NCBI GenBank assembly: GCA_023415305.1
Contig: JAEZKZ010000081.1
Location: 1 to 16,868 of the forward strand
Length of the DNA stretch: 16,868 nt
Direction of reading: 5' to 3'
From: Bacillota bacterium
Lineage (GTDB): Bacteria > Bacillota > Clostridia > Acetivibrionales > DSM-1351
Position numbers and translations under genes: made by a program. Shown here piece after piece: positions 1 to 6,372 of the stretch; within the stretch, counting starts at the first letter, position 1; each line of letters begins with the position of its first letter. The notes under the pieces were generated by a model, which was given only the letters and a program-made list of their open reading frames with translations, did not search any database and was not told where the DNA came from.

Positions 1-115
1 GTATTGCTGTTGCTGTTGGTATTGCTGTTGTTGCTGTTGGTATTGCTGTTGTTGTTGCTGTTGCTGTTATTGCTGTTGTTATTGTTGTTGGTACTGCTGC
101 TACTATTACTTTTAT
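1..115. repeat. Trinucleotide microsatellite encoding the Asn/Ser/Thr tail of RsgI
   Basis: On the plus strand this is a run of GTT, GCT, ATT and GTA triplets. It contains near-tandem units of the form GTATTGCTGTTG, of 18, 21 and more bases. On the coding (minus) strand it reads AAC/AAT/AGC/ACC, so the protein is purely Asn, Ser and Thr, with Thr at regular intervals. The triplet phase is kept, so slippage would change linker length without a frameshift. It probably acts as a flexible extracellular spacer. The array continues beyond the left edge. Confidence 0.85.
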
Positions 116-1403
116 TAGTATTCCCCGGACTGTTATTGTTACCGGATTCATTTTTAGAATTCTTACTACTTTCTACATTTTTATTTCCGGATTCCTCATT
201 CATTATATTATTTTTAGGTTTATCGGTAACTTTAGTTTTATTGTCTGGACTTGTCCCGTCAGCTGATTCAACGTTTTTTTTGTCGGTATAGTCTTTAGGC
301 CAATCTGAGTCAGATTGGCTTTTTGAATCCTTTTGTGGTTTATTTTTATCTGTATTACCTTGGTTTGAAGGTTTATCGGATTTATTTGGTTTATCAGGTG
401 TATCTGGTTTATGGGATTTAACTGGCTTATCGGACTTATCTATTTTATCGGGTTTATCAGATTTATCATTTTCTGAAACTGGGACTTTCTTGTCCGACTT
501 ATCCCTATTAGCAGGTATAGTATCGCTAGTTTTATTGATTTTATCTTTGGCGTCGGGGCTACCCGGGGCATTTCGCATTTCAGAACCGGAGTTGTTATTA
601 TCATCTTTTTTATCGGCAGACTGCTCTTTATCCTTATCTATGTTACTGGACTTACTATTTTTAGCCTTATCCAACATATCGGAAACACGTTCTGTTTTTG
701 CCTTTTCAATAGTTATATCAAGGTCGGATTCTTTGATTTCCCTAAATAATTTATATCTTCCCATAGAGATATTATTCTCAACAGCAGCTTTTCTGAACTC
801 AGGTGTGAGTTTCAGGATTTCAGGGTGAATGCCCGTTGAGCCAATTTCAACTTTAAGGCTTTGAATATCTGCCAGCAGGGAAGATAATGCCTTCTCATTA
901 TCGGTATTACTCATTTCTGAATCCAATGCAGCAGAAACCAATACCTTGTTTGATTTTTCCTCGCTTAAGTAGCCCATTTTTTTCGAGGAGTCAATTATTG
1001 ACGAAATAGCTTCCTTTACCGGTAATTCCTTAAGATTAAGCTCTCTTAGCAGATTTTTTGCATCGGCATTTAAAGCTTTGATACTTAATACCTTGGAAGA
1101 ATGGTCAACAGCAAATTCAATACTTGGGTTAATATCCACATCAACGTATGCAAAAACCGTTACAGGGGCGAACAACTGCAGGTATAGAACAGAGAATAGA
1201 GCCAAAACAAATACACTTGCTGCTAGTGCAGCGTATCTTATATAACTGTTAGTTTTCTTAATAGGTTTTGCTTCATTGAAGACCAATTGCTGACCGACAA
1301 ACATATCCGGTGTTCTTTTTATGGAAATGAAATCACATTTCTCAGTCATAACAATAGCTTTTTTATTGTTAAGTTCCAGAATGGAACCCTTGAACTCTGC
1401 CAT
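1..1403 (-). CDS. rsgI: RsgI-type anti-sigma factor, membrane-spanning (3' end beyond the window)
   Basis: Reading down from ATG at 1403 the frame stays open to the left edge, giving 467 codons without a stop. Residues 1-47 form the cytoplasmic RsgI N-terminal domain (KGSILELNNKKAIVMTEKCDF, ending PDMFVGQQ), which in this family binds and restrains SigI. Residues about 56-78 are one hydrophobic membrane segment. It is followed by the family signature YVDVDINPSIEF at 86-97; the Asn92-Pro93 bond is the site at which RsgI proteins are reported to self-cleave. An extracellular domain continues to about residue 270. Next comes a Lys/Asp/Pro/Ser linker with repeated SDKP/PDK units (about 300-350), then an Asn/Ser/Thr-only stretch (about 423-467). 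The ribosome site AAAGGAGG lies inside the end of sigI and only one base separates the two genes, so they are co-expressed. Any C-terminal sensor or carbohydrate-binding domain lies outside the window. Confidence 0.93.
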   Translation of the reverse strand, partial: MAEFKGSILELNNKKAIVMTEKCDFISIKRTPDMFVGQQLVFNEAKPIKKTNSYIRYAALAASVFVLALFSVLYLQLFAPVTVFAYVDVDINPSIEFAVDHSSKVLSIKALNADAKNLLRELNLKELPVKEAISSIIDSSKKMGYLSEEKSNKVLVSAALDSEMSNTDNEKALSSLLADIQSLKVEIGSTGIHPEILKLTPEFRKAAVENNISMGRYKLFREIKESDLDITIEKAKTERVSDMLDKAKNSKSSNIDKDKEQSADKKDDNNNSGSEMRNAPGSPDAKDKINKTSDTIPANRDKSDKKVPVSENDKSDKPDKIDKSDKPVKSHKPDTPDKPNKSDKPSNQGNTDKNKPQKDSKSQSDSDWPKDYTDKKNVESADGTSPDNKTKVTDKPKNNIMNEESGNKNVESSKNSKNESGNNNSPGNTNKSNSSSSTNNNNNSNNSNSNNNSNTNSNNSNTNSNSN

Positions 1404-1404
1404 T

Positions 1405-2163
1405 TTATTTACCTCCTTTCTCAACATTCTCAACATAACCCTTTAGCGTTCCAAGGGGACTAATGAGAATTATATAAACTGAAATGATAAATTTTCTATT
1501 TCTTTCAATGGTTTTATGATTAACCTCTACCAATTTCATAAGATCTGTCATTGGCAAGGTTTTCTTTTTTTCTAGTTTTTCTGATAACTCTTTATTTTCT
1601 GCAAGTACCTTTGCTATTTTTATGGATAATCGTTTGGAATCCATGTGTTTAGGGGCGGTATTAACCAGATCACTCAATTTGATACCAAAAGAGGACAACC
1701 TTTTAACAAAACTCTCAATTTCTTCTTTCACTTCTACATTGCTGAATTGGGAAGATGAATCTATTGTAAAAAATTTATTTTCAAAGGAAATATTTCCTTC
1801 CTCATCCTGACGTTCAAAATAGGATATTGGAAATACCTTGCTATTTTTGGCTTCTTTTCTCTTAAAATCTATAATACGTCGCTTAATAACGGTTTCCGCA
1901 AAGCTTAAGAAACCGGAGTTTTTACTGTCGTCAAAGCAATCAATGGCTTCATTAAAAGCCAGAAGTCCGACGCTGTATTCTTCACTATTTTCCAAATCAA
2001 CATATGAGCCCATGTTTTTGGAAACAACCTTAATAATAAAAGGGTTGTAATCTTTGATAAACTTTTCCCTTAAATCCATGTCACCTTTTTTTATGTTTCT
2101 AATAATCTCTCCAAAGCTTTCGGGTTTTCGTCGTGATTTATTAAATATATGTAAAATAGTCAA
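1405..2163 (-). CDS. sigI: RNA polymerase sigma factor SigI
   Basis: The 252-residue product matches the usual SigI length (about 250). Region 2 for core binding and -10 recognition is seen at about residues 60-104, including EEYSVGLLAFNEAIDCFD and FLSFAETVIKRRIIDFKRKE. The C-terminal SigI-specific helix-turn-helix is at about 205-235 (DLMKLVEVNHKTIERNRKFI, then an Ile/Val-rich helix). SigI factors direct RNA polymerase to stress or, in cellulolytic clostridia, polysaccharide-degradation promoters and are held by the partner RsgI. The start is TTG at 2163, chosen because GAGGAG lies about 10 nt upstream on the minus strand and no nearby ATG has such a site. rsgI follows after one base. A SigI-like promoter just upstream suggests autoregulation. 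Which genes it controls cannot be read from this window. Confidence 0.93.
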   Translation of the reverse strand: MTILHIFNKSRRKPESFGEIIRNIKKGDMDLREKFIKDYNPFIIKVVSKNMGSYVDLENSEEYSVGLLAFNEAIDCFDDSKNSGFLSFAETVIKRRIIDFKRKEAKNSKVFPISYFERQDEEGNISFENKFFTIDSSSQFSNVEVKEEIESFVKRLSSFGIKLSDLVNTAPKHMDSKRLSIKIAKVLAENKELSEKLEKKKTLPMTDLMKLVEVNHKTIERNRKFIISVYIILISPLGTLKGYVENVEKGGK

Positions 2164-2188
2164 TAATACTTCACTCCTCGCAATAATA

Positions 2189-2218
2189 TTCGTACCCTTG
2201 TAGTAATTTCAGTGGGGT
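2189..2218 (-). promoter_or_regulatory. Candidate SigI-dependent autoregulatory promoter
   Basis: On the minus strand, ACCCCACTGAAA (2218-2207) is followed 14 nt later by CGAA (2192-2189). This resembles the C-rich/A-tract -35 and CGWA -10 reported for SigI promoters, as I recall them. The start site would fall almost on the sigI ribosome site, giving a very short leader, and the spacing has not been tested. The motif match is visible; its use is inferred. Confidence 0.4.
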
Positions 2219-2356
2219 AAACCGAAGATTTTGAACTTTCTATAAATAAAGTATAGTTGATTTATTCATAATAAGAAAGGTAAATCTCCGGTGGAAAATA
2301 AACCCATATTCAAAGAACCACAGAATATCATTCTGGGTAGTGTTAGTTAAATAGCT

Positions 2357-2423
2357 GGTAATAATATGCATCTCTATTGACACGTATTTTTAGGTAATAT
2401 ATAATTATTACTAGGTAATAATA
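2357..2423 (+). promoter_or_regulatory. GGTAATA direct repeats and palindromic candidate operator
   Basis: GGTAATA occurs at 2357, 2393 and 2414. The second copy is inside the promoter spacer, and the third forms the right arm of a palindrome, ATTATTAC-TAG-GTAATAAT (2404-2422), lying over the likely start site. The placement suits a repressor operator. AT-rich DNA makes short repeats common by chance, so this is a candidate only. Confidence 0.4.
2377..2405 (+). promoter_or_regulatory. Consensus sigma-A promoter of the carboxyltransferase operon
   Basis: TTGACA (2377-2382), a 17-base spacer and TATAAT (2400-2405) form a perfect-consensus vegetative promoter. It lies about 120 bp upstream of the 12S-like gene and reads towards it. 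Transcription would begin near 2411-2413, inside the palindrome at 2404-2422. The leader would be a little over 110 nt. Confidence 0.8.
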
Positions 2424-2524
2424 ACTAATAATATTTTAAAGTAATAAGTCAACCTCTGGGGTTGAAGAAATAGTTGCATTTTTCCACTTTTGCTCTTAGG
2501 CAGGATATCATGAAGGAGGTTTAT

Positions 2525-4075
2525 ATGTCACAGAAAGAAAAGATTGAAAGCTTAAAAAGTATGAAAGCATCTATCGCTTTAGGCGGTGGGCAGGATAAGA
2601 TTGAAAAAAGACATACAGAAGGTAAATTCTCAGCCAGAGAAAGAATTAATATGTTATTTGATGAAGGCAGCTTTGTCGAAATTGATGCTTTTATTGAATC
2701 AAGATGCTTTGATTTCGGAATGCAAAAAAAGAAGCTTGCCGGTGATGGAGTTGTTACAGGCTACGGAACAGTAAACGGCAGAAAAGTATTTGTAGCCTCT
2801 CAGGATTTTACAGTAATCGGTGGTTCACTTGGTGAAATGCATGCAAAGAAAATTACTAAAGTGATGGATATGGCTGTTAAAATGGGAGCTCCCTTTATTG
2901 CTATAAATGACTCTGGAGGTGCCAGAATAGAAGAAGGACTTGATGCTCTTTCGGGCTACGGTGATATTTTTTACAGGAATACCCTTGCTTCAGGTGTTAT
3001 TCCACAGATATCGGTAATCATGGGACCGTGCGCAGGTGGTGCTGTATATTCTCCGGCAATAACAGACTTTATATTCATGGTTGAAAATACAAGCCAGATG
3101 TTTATAACAGGTCCTCAGGTTATAAAATCAGTTACAGGTGAAGATGTATCCGTTGAAAAGCTCGGCGGAGCAGATGTACACACAGCAGTAAGTGGTGTTG
3201 CTCACTTTAAATCAGCCAATGAGGAAGAATGTATTGAAGATATAAAAAGACTTCTCAGCTTTATACCTGATAATAATGTTTCTGATACTCTATATTACGG
3301 TACTGCAGACAGTGCTAACAGAATAAGTGAAAGCCTGAATGAAATAATCCCTGAAGAATCAAACAAGCCATACGACATGTTCGGCATAATTGAAGAAATT
3401 GTTGATGACGGCGATTTCATGGAAATACACGGTGCTTTTGCTCAAAATATAATTATAGGGTTTGGAAGATTGAATGGAAAATCAGTTGGTATAATAGCCA
3501 ATCAGCCAAAAGTAATGGCTGGTTCATTGGACATGAATGCAGCCGATAAAGCAGCTCGTTTTGTCCGTTTCTGTGATGCTTTCAATATTCCGCTTTTGAC
3601 ATTAACAGATGTACCTGCGTTCCTTCCGGGTGTTGCCCAGGAACACAACGGCATCATCAGACATGGTGCAAAGCTGCTTTATGCTTTCTCAGAAGCTACA
3701 GTGCCCAAGGTAAATGTTATCTTGAGAAAGGCATATGGTGGAGCTTATATAGCCATGAACAGCAAAACTATCGGAGCAGACATGGTGTTTGCATGGCCTT
3801 CTGCCGAAATAGCCGTTATGGGTCCTGATGGTGCTGCTAATATAATATTTAAAAAGGAAATAACTGCTTCTGAAAATCCCGCTGAAACAAGAAAAGAGAA
3901 GATAGCTGAATACAGGGATAAATTCTCAAATCCTTATGTGGCCGCGGCAAGAGGGTATATAGATGACGTTATTGAACCTTCAGAGACAAGGGCAAAAATT
4001 ATTATGGCCCTTGAAATGTTGAATACAAAGAGGGAAAACAGACCTTCCAAGAAGCACGGAAATATTCCGCTTTAA
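2525..4075 (+). CDS. Acyl-CoA carboxyltransferase, 12S transcarboxylase / MmdA type
   Basis: A 516-residue biotin-dependent carboxyltransferase of the methylmalonyl-CoA decarboxylase alpha / propionyl-CoA carboxylase beta / transcarboxylase 12S family. It exchanges a carboxyl group between biotin on the carrier protein and an acyl-CoA, probably propionyl-CoA/methylmalonyl-CoA. The N half carries GGSLGEMHAKKI (99-110), NDSGGARIEEG (128-138) and the oxyanion-hole glycine motif GPCAGGAVYSPA (167-178). The C half carries the second glycine motif, RKAYGGAYIAMNS (about 400-412), then MVFAWPSAEIAVMGPDGAA. Length matches the 12S subunit (about 520). The start is ATG 2525, because GAAGGAGGT ends 4 bases before it; an in-frame upstream start at 2474 lacks such a site. 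The gene heads the carrier and 5S-like genes. With no biotin carboxylase or membrane subunit beside it, transcarboxylase is the favoured reading; a decarboxylase or carboxylase subunit is the alternative. Confidence 0.92.
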   Translation: MSQKEKIESLKSMKASIALGGGQDKIEKRHTEGKFSARERINMLFDEGSFVEIDAFIESRCFDFGMQKKKLAGDGVVTGYGTVNGRKVFVASQDFTVIGGSLGEMHAKKITKVMDMAVKMGAPFIAINDSGGARIEEGLDALSGYGDIFYRNTLASGVIPQISVIMGPCAGGAVYSPAITDFIFMVENTSQMFITGPQVIKSVTGEDVSVEKLGGADVHTAVSGVAHFKSANEEECIEDIKRLLSFIPDNNVSDTLYYGTADSANRISESLNEIIPEESNKPYDMFGIIEEIVDDGDFMEIHGAFAQNIIIGFGRLNGKSVGIIANQPKVMAGSLDMNAADKAARFVRFCDAFNIPLLTLTDVPAFLPGVAQEHNGIIRHGAKLLYAFSEATVPKVNVILRKAYGGAYIAMNSKTIGADMVFAWPSAEIAVMGPDGAANIIFKKEITASENPAETRKEKIAEYRDKFSNPYVAAARGYIDDVIEPSETRAKIIMALEMLNTKRENRPSKKHGNIPL

Positions 4076-4076
4076 T

Positions 4077-4212
4077 TTAGAAGTCAGAAGTTGGAAGTAG
4101 GATGGATGTAGGAAGTAGGATGTTAGAAGTAGGATGTTAGAAGTAGGATGTTAGAAGTTGGAGTAGGTAGCTAGGAGACAGAAGTCAGGAGTTTGTGGTT
4201 AGTAGTTAGCTG
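4077..4212 (+). repeat. Degenerate heptanucleotide repeat array between the 12S-like and carrier genes
   Basis: Starting two bases after the stop codon, the gap consists of 7-base units of the form TNRGNAG/TAGGATG. They include TTAGAAG, TCAGAAG, TTGGAAG and TAGGATG, with three alternating TAGGATG-TTAGAAG pairs at 4116-4157, then decayed units TCAGGAG, TTAGTAG and TTAGCTG. About 18 units are recognisable, with a few truncated to 4-6 bases. The strand is purine-rich and has no start/SD-driven reading frame. Such heptamer arrays are typical of slippage-grown intergenic repeats. Its effect on transcript stability or downstream expression is unknown. Confidence 0.85.
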
Positions 4213-4270
4213 CCGATAAAATAAAAGCATCATGTGTAATAGGAAATTCATTGATATGGAGGGAATTACT

Positions 4271-4645
4271 ATGAGTAAATATATAATTAAGGTAAATGGA
4301 ACCCCTTATGAGGTAGAAGTGCAGGAAATAGGCGGCTCAAGCTCCGCGACAACATCTGCAGCTGTTAAGCCTAAAGCAAGAGTAGCGGCAGGACAACAGG
4401 CTGTAAAGACAACACAACCAGTTGCTGCAAGTGCCGGGGATGTTGTAGCCCCAATGCCTGGAACTGTTCTTAAGGTTAAGGTTGCGGCCGGTGATACAGT
4501 AAGAAAGGGTCAGGTATTACTGATCCTTGAAGCTATGAAGATGGAAAACGAAATAGTTTCTCCGGCTGACGGAAAGGTTGCTGCATTATATGTTGAACCC
4601 GGCAAGTCTGTAACAGCTCGTGAAGTTATGGTAACTATTGCTTAA
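4271..4645 (+). CDS. Biotin carboxyl carrier protein, 1.3S transcarboxylase type
   Basis: A 124-residue biotin acceptor carrying the carboxyl group between the two carboxyltransferase subunits. After an N-terminal strand segment (SKYIIKVNGTPYEVEVQEIG) there is an Ala/Thr/Pro-rich mobile linker (about 22-58). The biotinyl domain starts near VVAPMPGTV and contains EAMKMEN; the biotinylated lysine is Lys90, 34 residues from the C-terminus, as usual for this fold. Length closely matches the 123-residue 1.3S subunit of propionibacterial transcarboxylase. The start is ATG 4271, because GGAGGG lies 7 bases upstream; upstream in-frame ATGs at 4232 and 4256 lack or overlap that site. It lies between the 12S-like and 5S-like genes, 195 and 126 bases from them. 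Confidence 0.93.
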   Translation: MSKYIIKVNGTPYEVEVQEIGGSSSATTSAAVKPKARVAAGQQAVKTTQPVAASAGDVVAPMPGTVLKVKVAAGDTVRKGQVLLILEAMKMENEIVSPADGKVAALYVEPGKSVTAREVMVTIA

Positions 4646-4647
4646 CA

Positions 4648-4689
4648 ACGCGAAGCAACCTTTTGTGTGATCATCTATGCTCTTCGCGT
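4648..4689 (+). repeat. Inverted repeat downstream of the carrier gene
   Basis: ACGCGAAG (4648-4655) and CTTCGCGT (4682-4689) are a perfect 8-base inverted pair around a 26-base loop, starting just after the carrier stop codon. It is GC-richer than the surroundings and could form an RNA stem that protects or processes the upstream message. No U-run follows, so it is not a terminator by itself. Confidence 0.6.
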
Positions 4690-4692
4690 ATC

Positions 4693-4712
4693 AAAAACCG
4701 AAAGCGGTTTTT
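4693..4712 (+). terminator. Terminator-like hairpin inside the operon
   Basis: AAAAACCG-AAAG-CGGTTTTT forms an 8-bp stem with a tetraloop, whose right arm is the T-run. The GC core is only 3 bp, so termination would be weak or partial in either direction. It lies between the carrier and 5S-like genes and may lower expression of the downstream gene. Confidence 0.5.
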
Positions 4713-4731
4713 ATCACTATTTGTAGACGTG

Positions 4732-4758
4732 CCAAGTACCTAATACTTGGACATTTTT
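4732..4758 (+). terminator. Second hairpin with T-run before the 5S-like gene
   Basis: CCAAGTA-CCTAA-TACTTGG (7-bp stem, 5-base loop, 4732-4750) is followed by ACATTTTT. It ends just before the AAGGAGA ribosome site of the next gene. It could be an attenuator, or an RNA stem affecting ribosome access; the stem is short, so function is uncertain. Confidence 0.4.
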
Positions 4759-4771
4759 AAAGGAGATAGGT

Positions 4772-6304
4772 ATGGGAGTTAGAATTACTGAAACAGTATT
4801 AAGAGATGCACATCAGTCACTTATCGCCACCAGAATGAGAACTGAAGATATGCTGCCCATTGTTGAAAAACTCGATAATGTAGGCTATCATTCACTGGAA
4901 GCATGGGGCGGAGCTACTTTCGATGCATCTATGAGATTCTTGAATGAAGATCCCTGGGAGAGACTCAGAAAAATAAAAGCTGTAGCTAAGAAAACACCTT
5001 TACAAATGCTGTTAAGAGGTCAGAATCTTCTTGGGTATAAGCACTATGCTGATGATGTGGTCGAATATTTTATACAGAAGGCTATTGCAAACGGTATGGA
5101 TATAATGAGAATATTCGATGCCTTGAATGACCCGAGGAATATAGAAACAGCTATAAAGGCATGTAAAAAGGAAGGAGGTCACGCTCAGGGGTGCATATGC
5201 TATACGGTAAGCCCTGTTCACAGTCTTCAGCTTTTTGTAGAGGATGCAAAAAGAATTGAAACTATGGGAGCGGACTCCATATGTATAAAGGATATGGCGG
5301 GTCTTTTGGTTCCATATCAGGCATATGAGCTTGTAAAGGCCTTGAAGGAAAATGTTAAGATTCCAATTCAGCTGCACACCCACTATACAAGCGGTGTAGC
5401 CTCAATGACCTATATTAAGGCAATAGAGGCAGGCGTTGATGTTGTTGACTGTGCTATTTCACCGATGGCGCTTGGAACTTCTCAGCCACCTACCGAACCA
5501 TTGGTTGCAACACTTAAAGATACTCCTTTTGATACAGGTCTTGATCTTGCAATTCTAAGTGAAATAGCAGATTACTTCAGACCACTAAAGGAGAAATATA
5601 TAGAAAGCGGACTCCTGGATGTAAAAGTTATGGGAGTTGATGTCAATGCACTTATTTATCAGGTACCGGGTGGTATGCTATCAAATCTGGTATCACAGCT
5701 AAAACAATCCAATGCACTTGATAAATATGAAGAAGTGTTAAGAGAAGTACCACGAGTACGCGAAGACTTCGGTTATCCTCCGCTGGTAACACCAACCAGT
5801 CAAATTGTTGGTACTCAAGCGGTTCTCAATGTTATCACCGGTGAAAGATACAAGATGGTTCCAAAAGAATCAAAGGGTATTGTTAAAGGAGAATATGGTA
5901 AGACTCCTGCTCCTATCAGTGATGAAATAAAGACTAAAATACTAGGTGAGGAAAAGCCTATTACCTGCAGACCTGCAGATATTATTGAGCCTGAACTCGA
6001 TAAAATAAGGGAGACTGCCAAAGAATTTATTGAGCAGGACGAGGATGTACTCTCATATGCCATGCTTCCTCAAGTTGCGGAGAAGTTCTTCAAACAGAGG
6101 GTTGAAGACAGGCAGAAAGCTGCCACTACAGTACAGAAAACCGAAGGTATAAATCCTGAGGTAGTTGCTGCTATATCAGCTGCAGTAGGTGAAATAGCAG
6201 CAAGAGATGGAAAACAGTATGCTATCGGTAATATTTCAAGGCTGAATAACCAGAACAGATGGGGCCTTTACGGTATGCTGGAGAGATTCAGAACAAAGCT
6301 TTAA
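4772..6304 (+). CDS. Pyruvate/oxaloacetate carboxyltransferase, 5S transcarboxylase / OadA type without biotin domain
   Basis: A 510-residue carboxyltransferase of the oxaloacetate decarboxylase alpha / pyruvate carboxylase subunit B / transcarboxylase 5S family. It moves a carboxyl group between oxaloacetate and carrier biotin, releasing or using pyruvate. The HMGL-like TIM barrel begins with ITETVLRDAHQSL (Asp12, a metal ligand in the family). SICIKDMAGLLVP contains Lys173, the lysine carbamylated in 5S enzymes, and HTHYTSG supplies metal ligands His202 and His204. The conserved PycA/OadA C-terminal region follows, but there is no EAMKM biotinyl domain, unlike OadA of about 600 residues; the separate carrier gene upstream supplies it. 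Start: AAAGGAGA seven bases before ATG 4772. It is the last gene of the operon, followed by a strong terminator. Transcarboxylase is favoured over free-standing oxaloacetate decarboxylase, but the sequence alone cannot settle it. Confidence 0.92.
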   Translation: MGVRITETVLRDAHQSLIATRMRTEDMLPIVEKLDNVGYHSLEAWGGATFDASMRFLNEDPWERLRKIKAVAKKTPLQMLLRGQNLLGYKHYADDVVEYFIQKAIANGMDIMRIFDALNDPRNIETAIKACKKEGGHAQGCICYTVSPVHSLQLFVEDAKRIETMGADSICIKDMAGLLVPYQAYELVKALKENVKIPIQLHTHYTSGVASMTYIKAIEAGVDVVDCAISPMALGTSQPPTEPLVATLKDTPFDTGLDLAILSEIADYFRPLKEKYIESGLLDVKVMGVDVNALIYQVPGGMLSNLVSQLKQSNALDKYEEVLREVPRVREDFGYPPLVTPTSQIVGTQAVLNVITGERYKMVPKESKGIVKGEYGKTPAPISDEIKTKILGEEKPITCRPADIIEPELDKIRETAKEFIEQDEDVLSYAMLPQVAEKFFKQRVEDRQKAATTVQKTEGINPEVVAAISAAVGEIAARDGKQYAIGNISRLNNQNRWGLYGMLERFRTKL

Positions 6305-6315
6305 TATAAAATCCC

Positions 6316-6363
6316 TAAGAAACCTGCTATGACACAAAATACTTGTTAATAGCAGGTTTCTTA
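6316..6363. terminator. Bidirectional terminator between the 5S-like gene and the AraC gene
   Basis: TAAGAAACCTGCTA (6316-6329) and TAGCAGGTTTCTTA (6350-6363) are a perfect 14-bp inverted pair around a 20-base loop. It sits between two convergent genes, 11 bases after one stop and 9 bases before the other. Confidence 0.85.
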
Positions 6364-6372
6364 TATAATTTA

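Larger units (their letters stand above)
2164..2524. other. Divergent regulatory gap between sigI and the carboxyltransferase operon
   Basis: This AT-rich 361-bp gap contains no convincing gene. Beyond the two promoters it holds several inverted repeats. An imperfect AT-rich one spans about 2236-2280. ACC(a)CAGAAT / ATTCTGGGT lies at 2317-2338 with a 3-base centre and no U-run. TCAACC / GGTTGA lies at 2449-2465 in the operon leader. Their roles are unknown. Confidence 0.6.

Noticed and set aside
4..291. Plus-strand 95-codon polyleucine frame that looks like a membrane peptide
   Set aside because: It is the antisense of the Asn/Ser/Thr and linker coding part of rsgI, with no ribosome site; the CTG/TTG repeat makes it leucine by default.
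490..828. Plus-strand 112-codon hydrophobic frame
   Set aside because: Antisense shadow of the rsgI linker and extracellular domain; the minus-strand frame has clear family motifs.
4077..4212. CRISPR array
   Set aside because: The units are contiguous 7-base repeats with no unique spacers and no cas genes nearby.
5012..5383. Minus-strand 123-codon frame inside the 5S-like gene
   Set aside because: It lies wholly opposite a well-conserved carboxyltransferase and resembles no known family.
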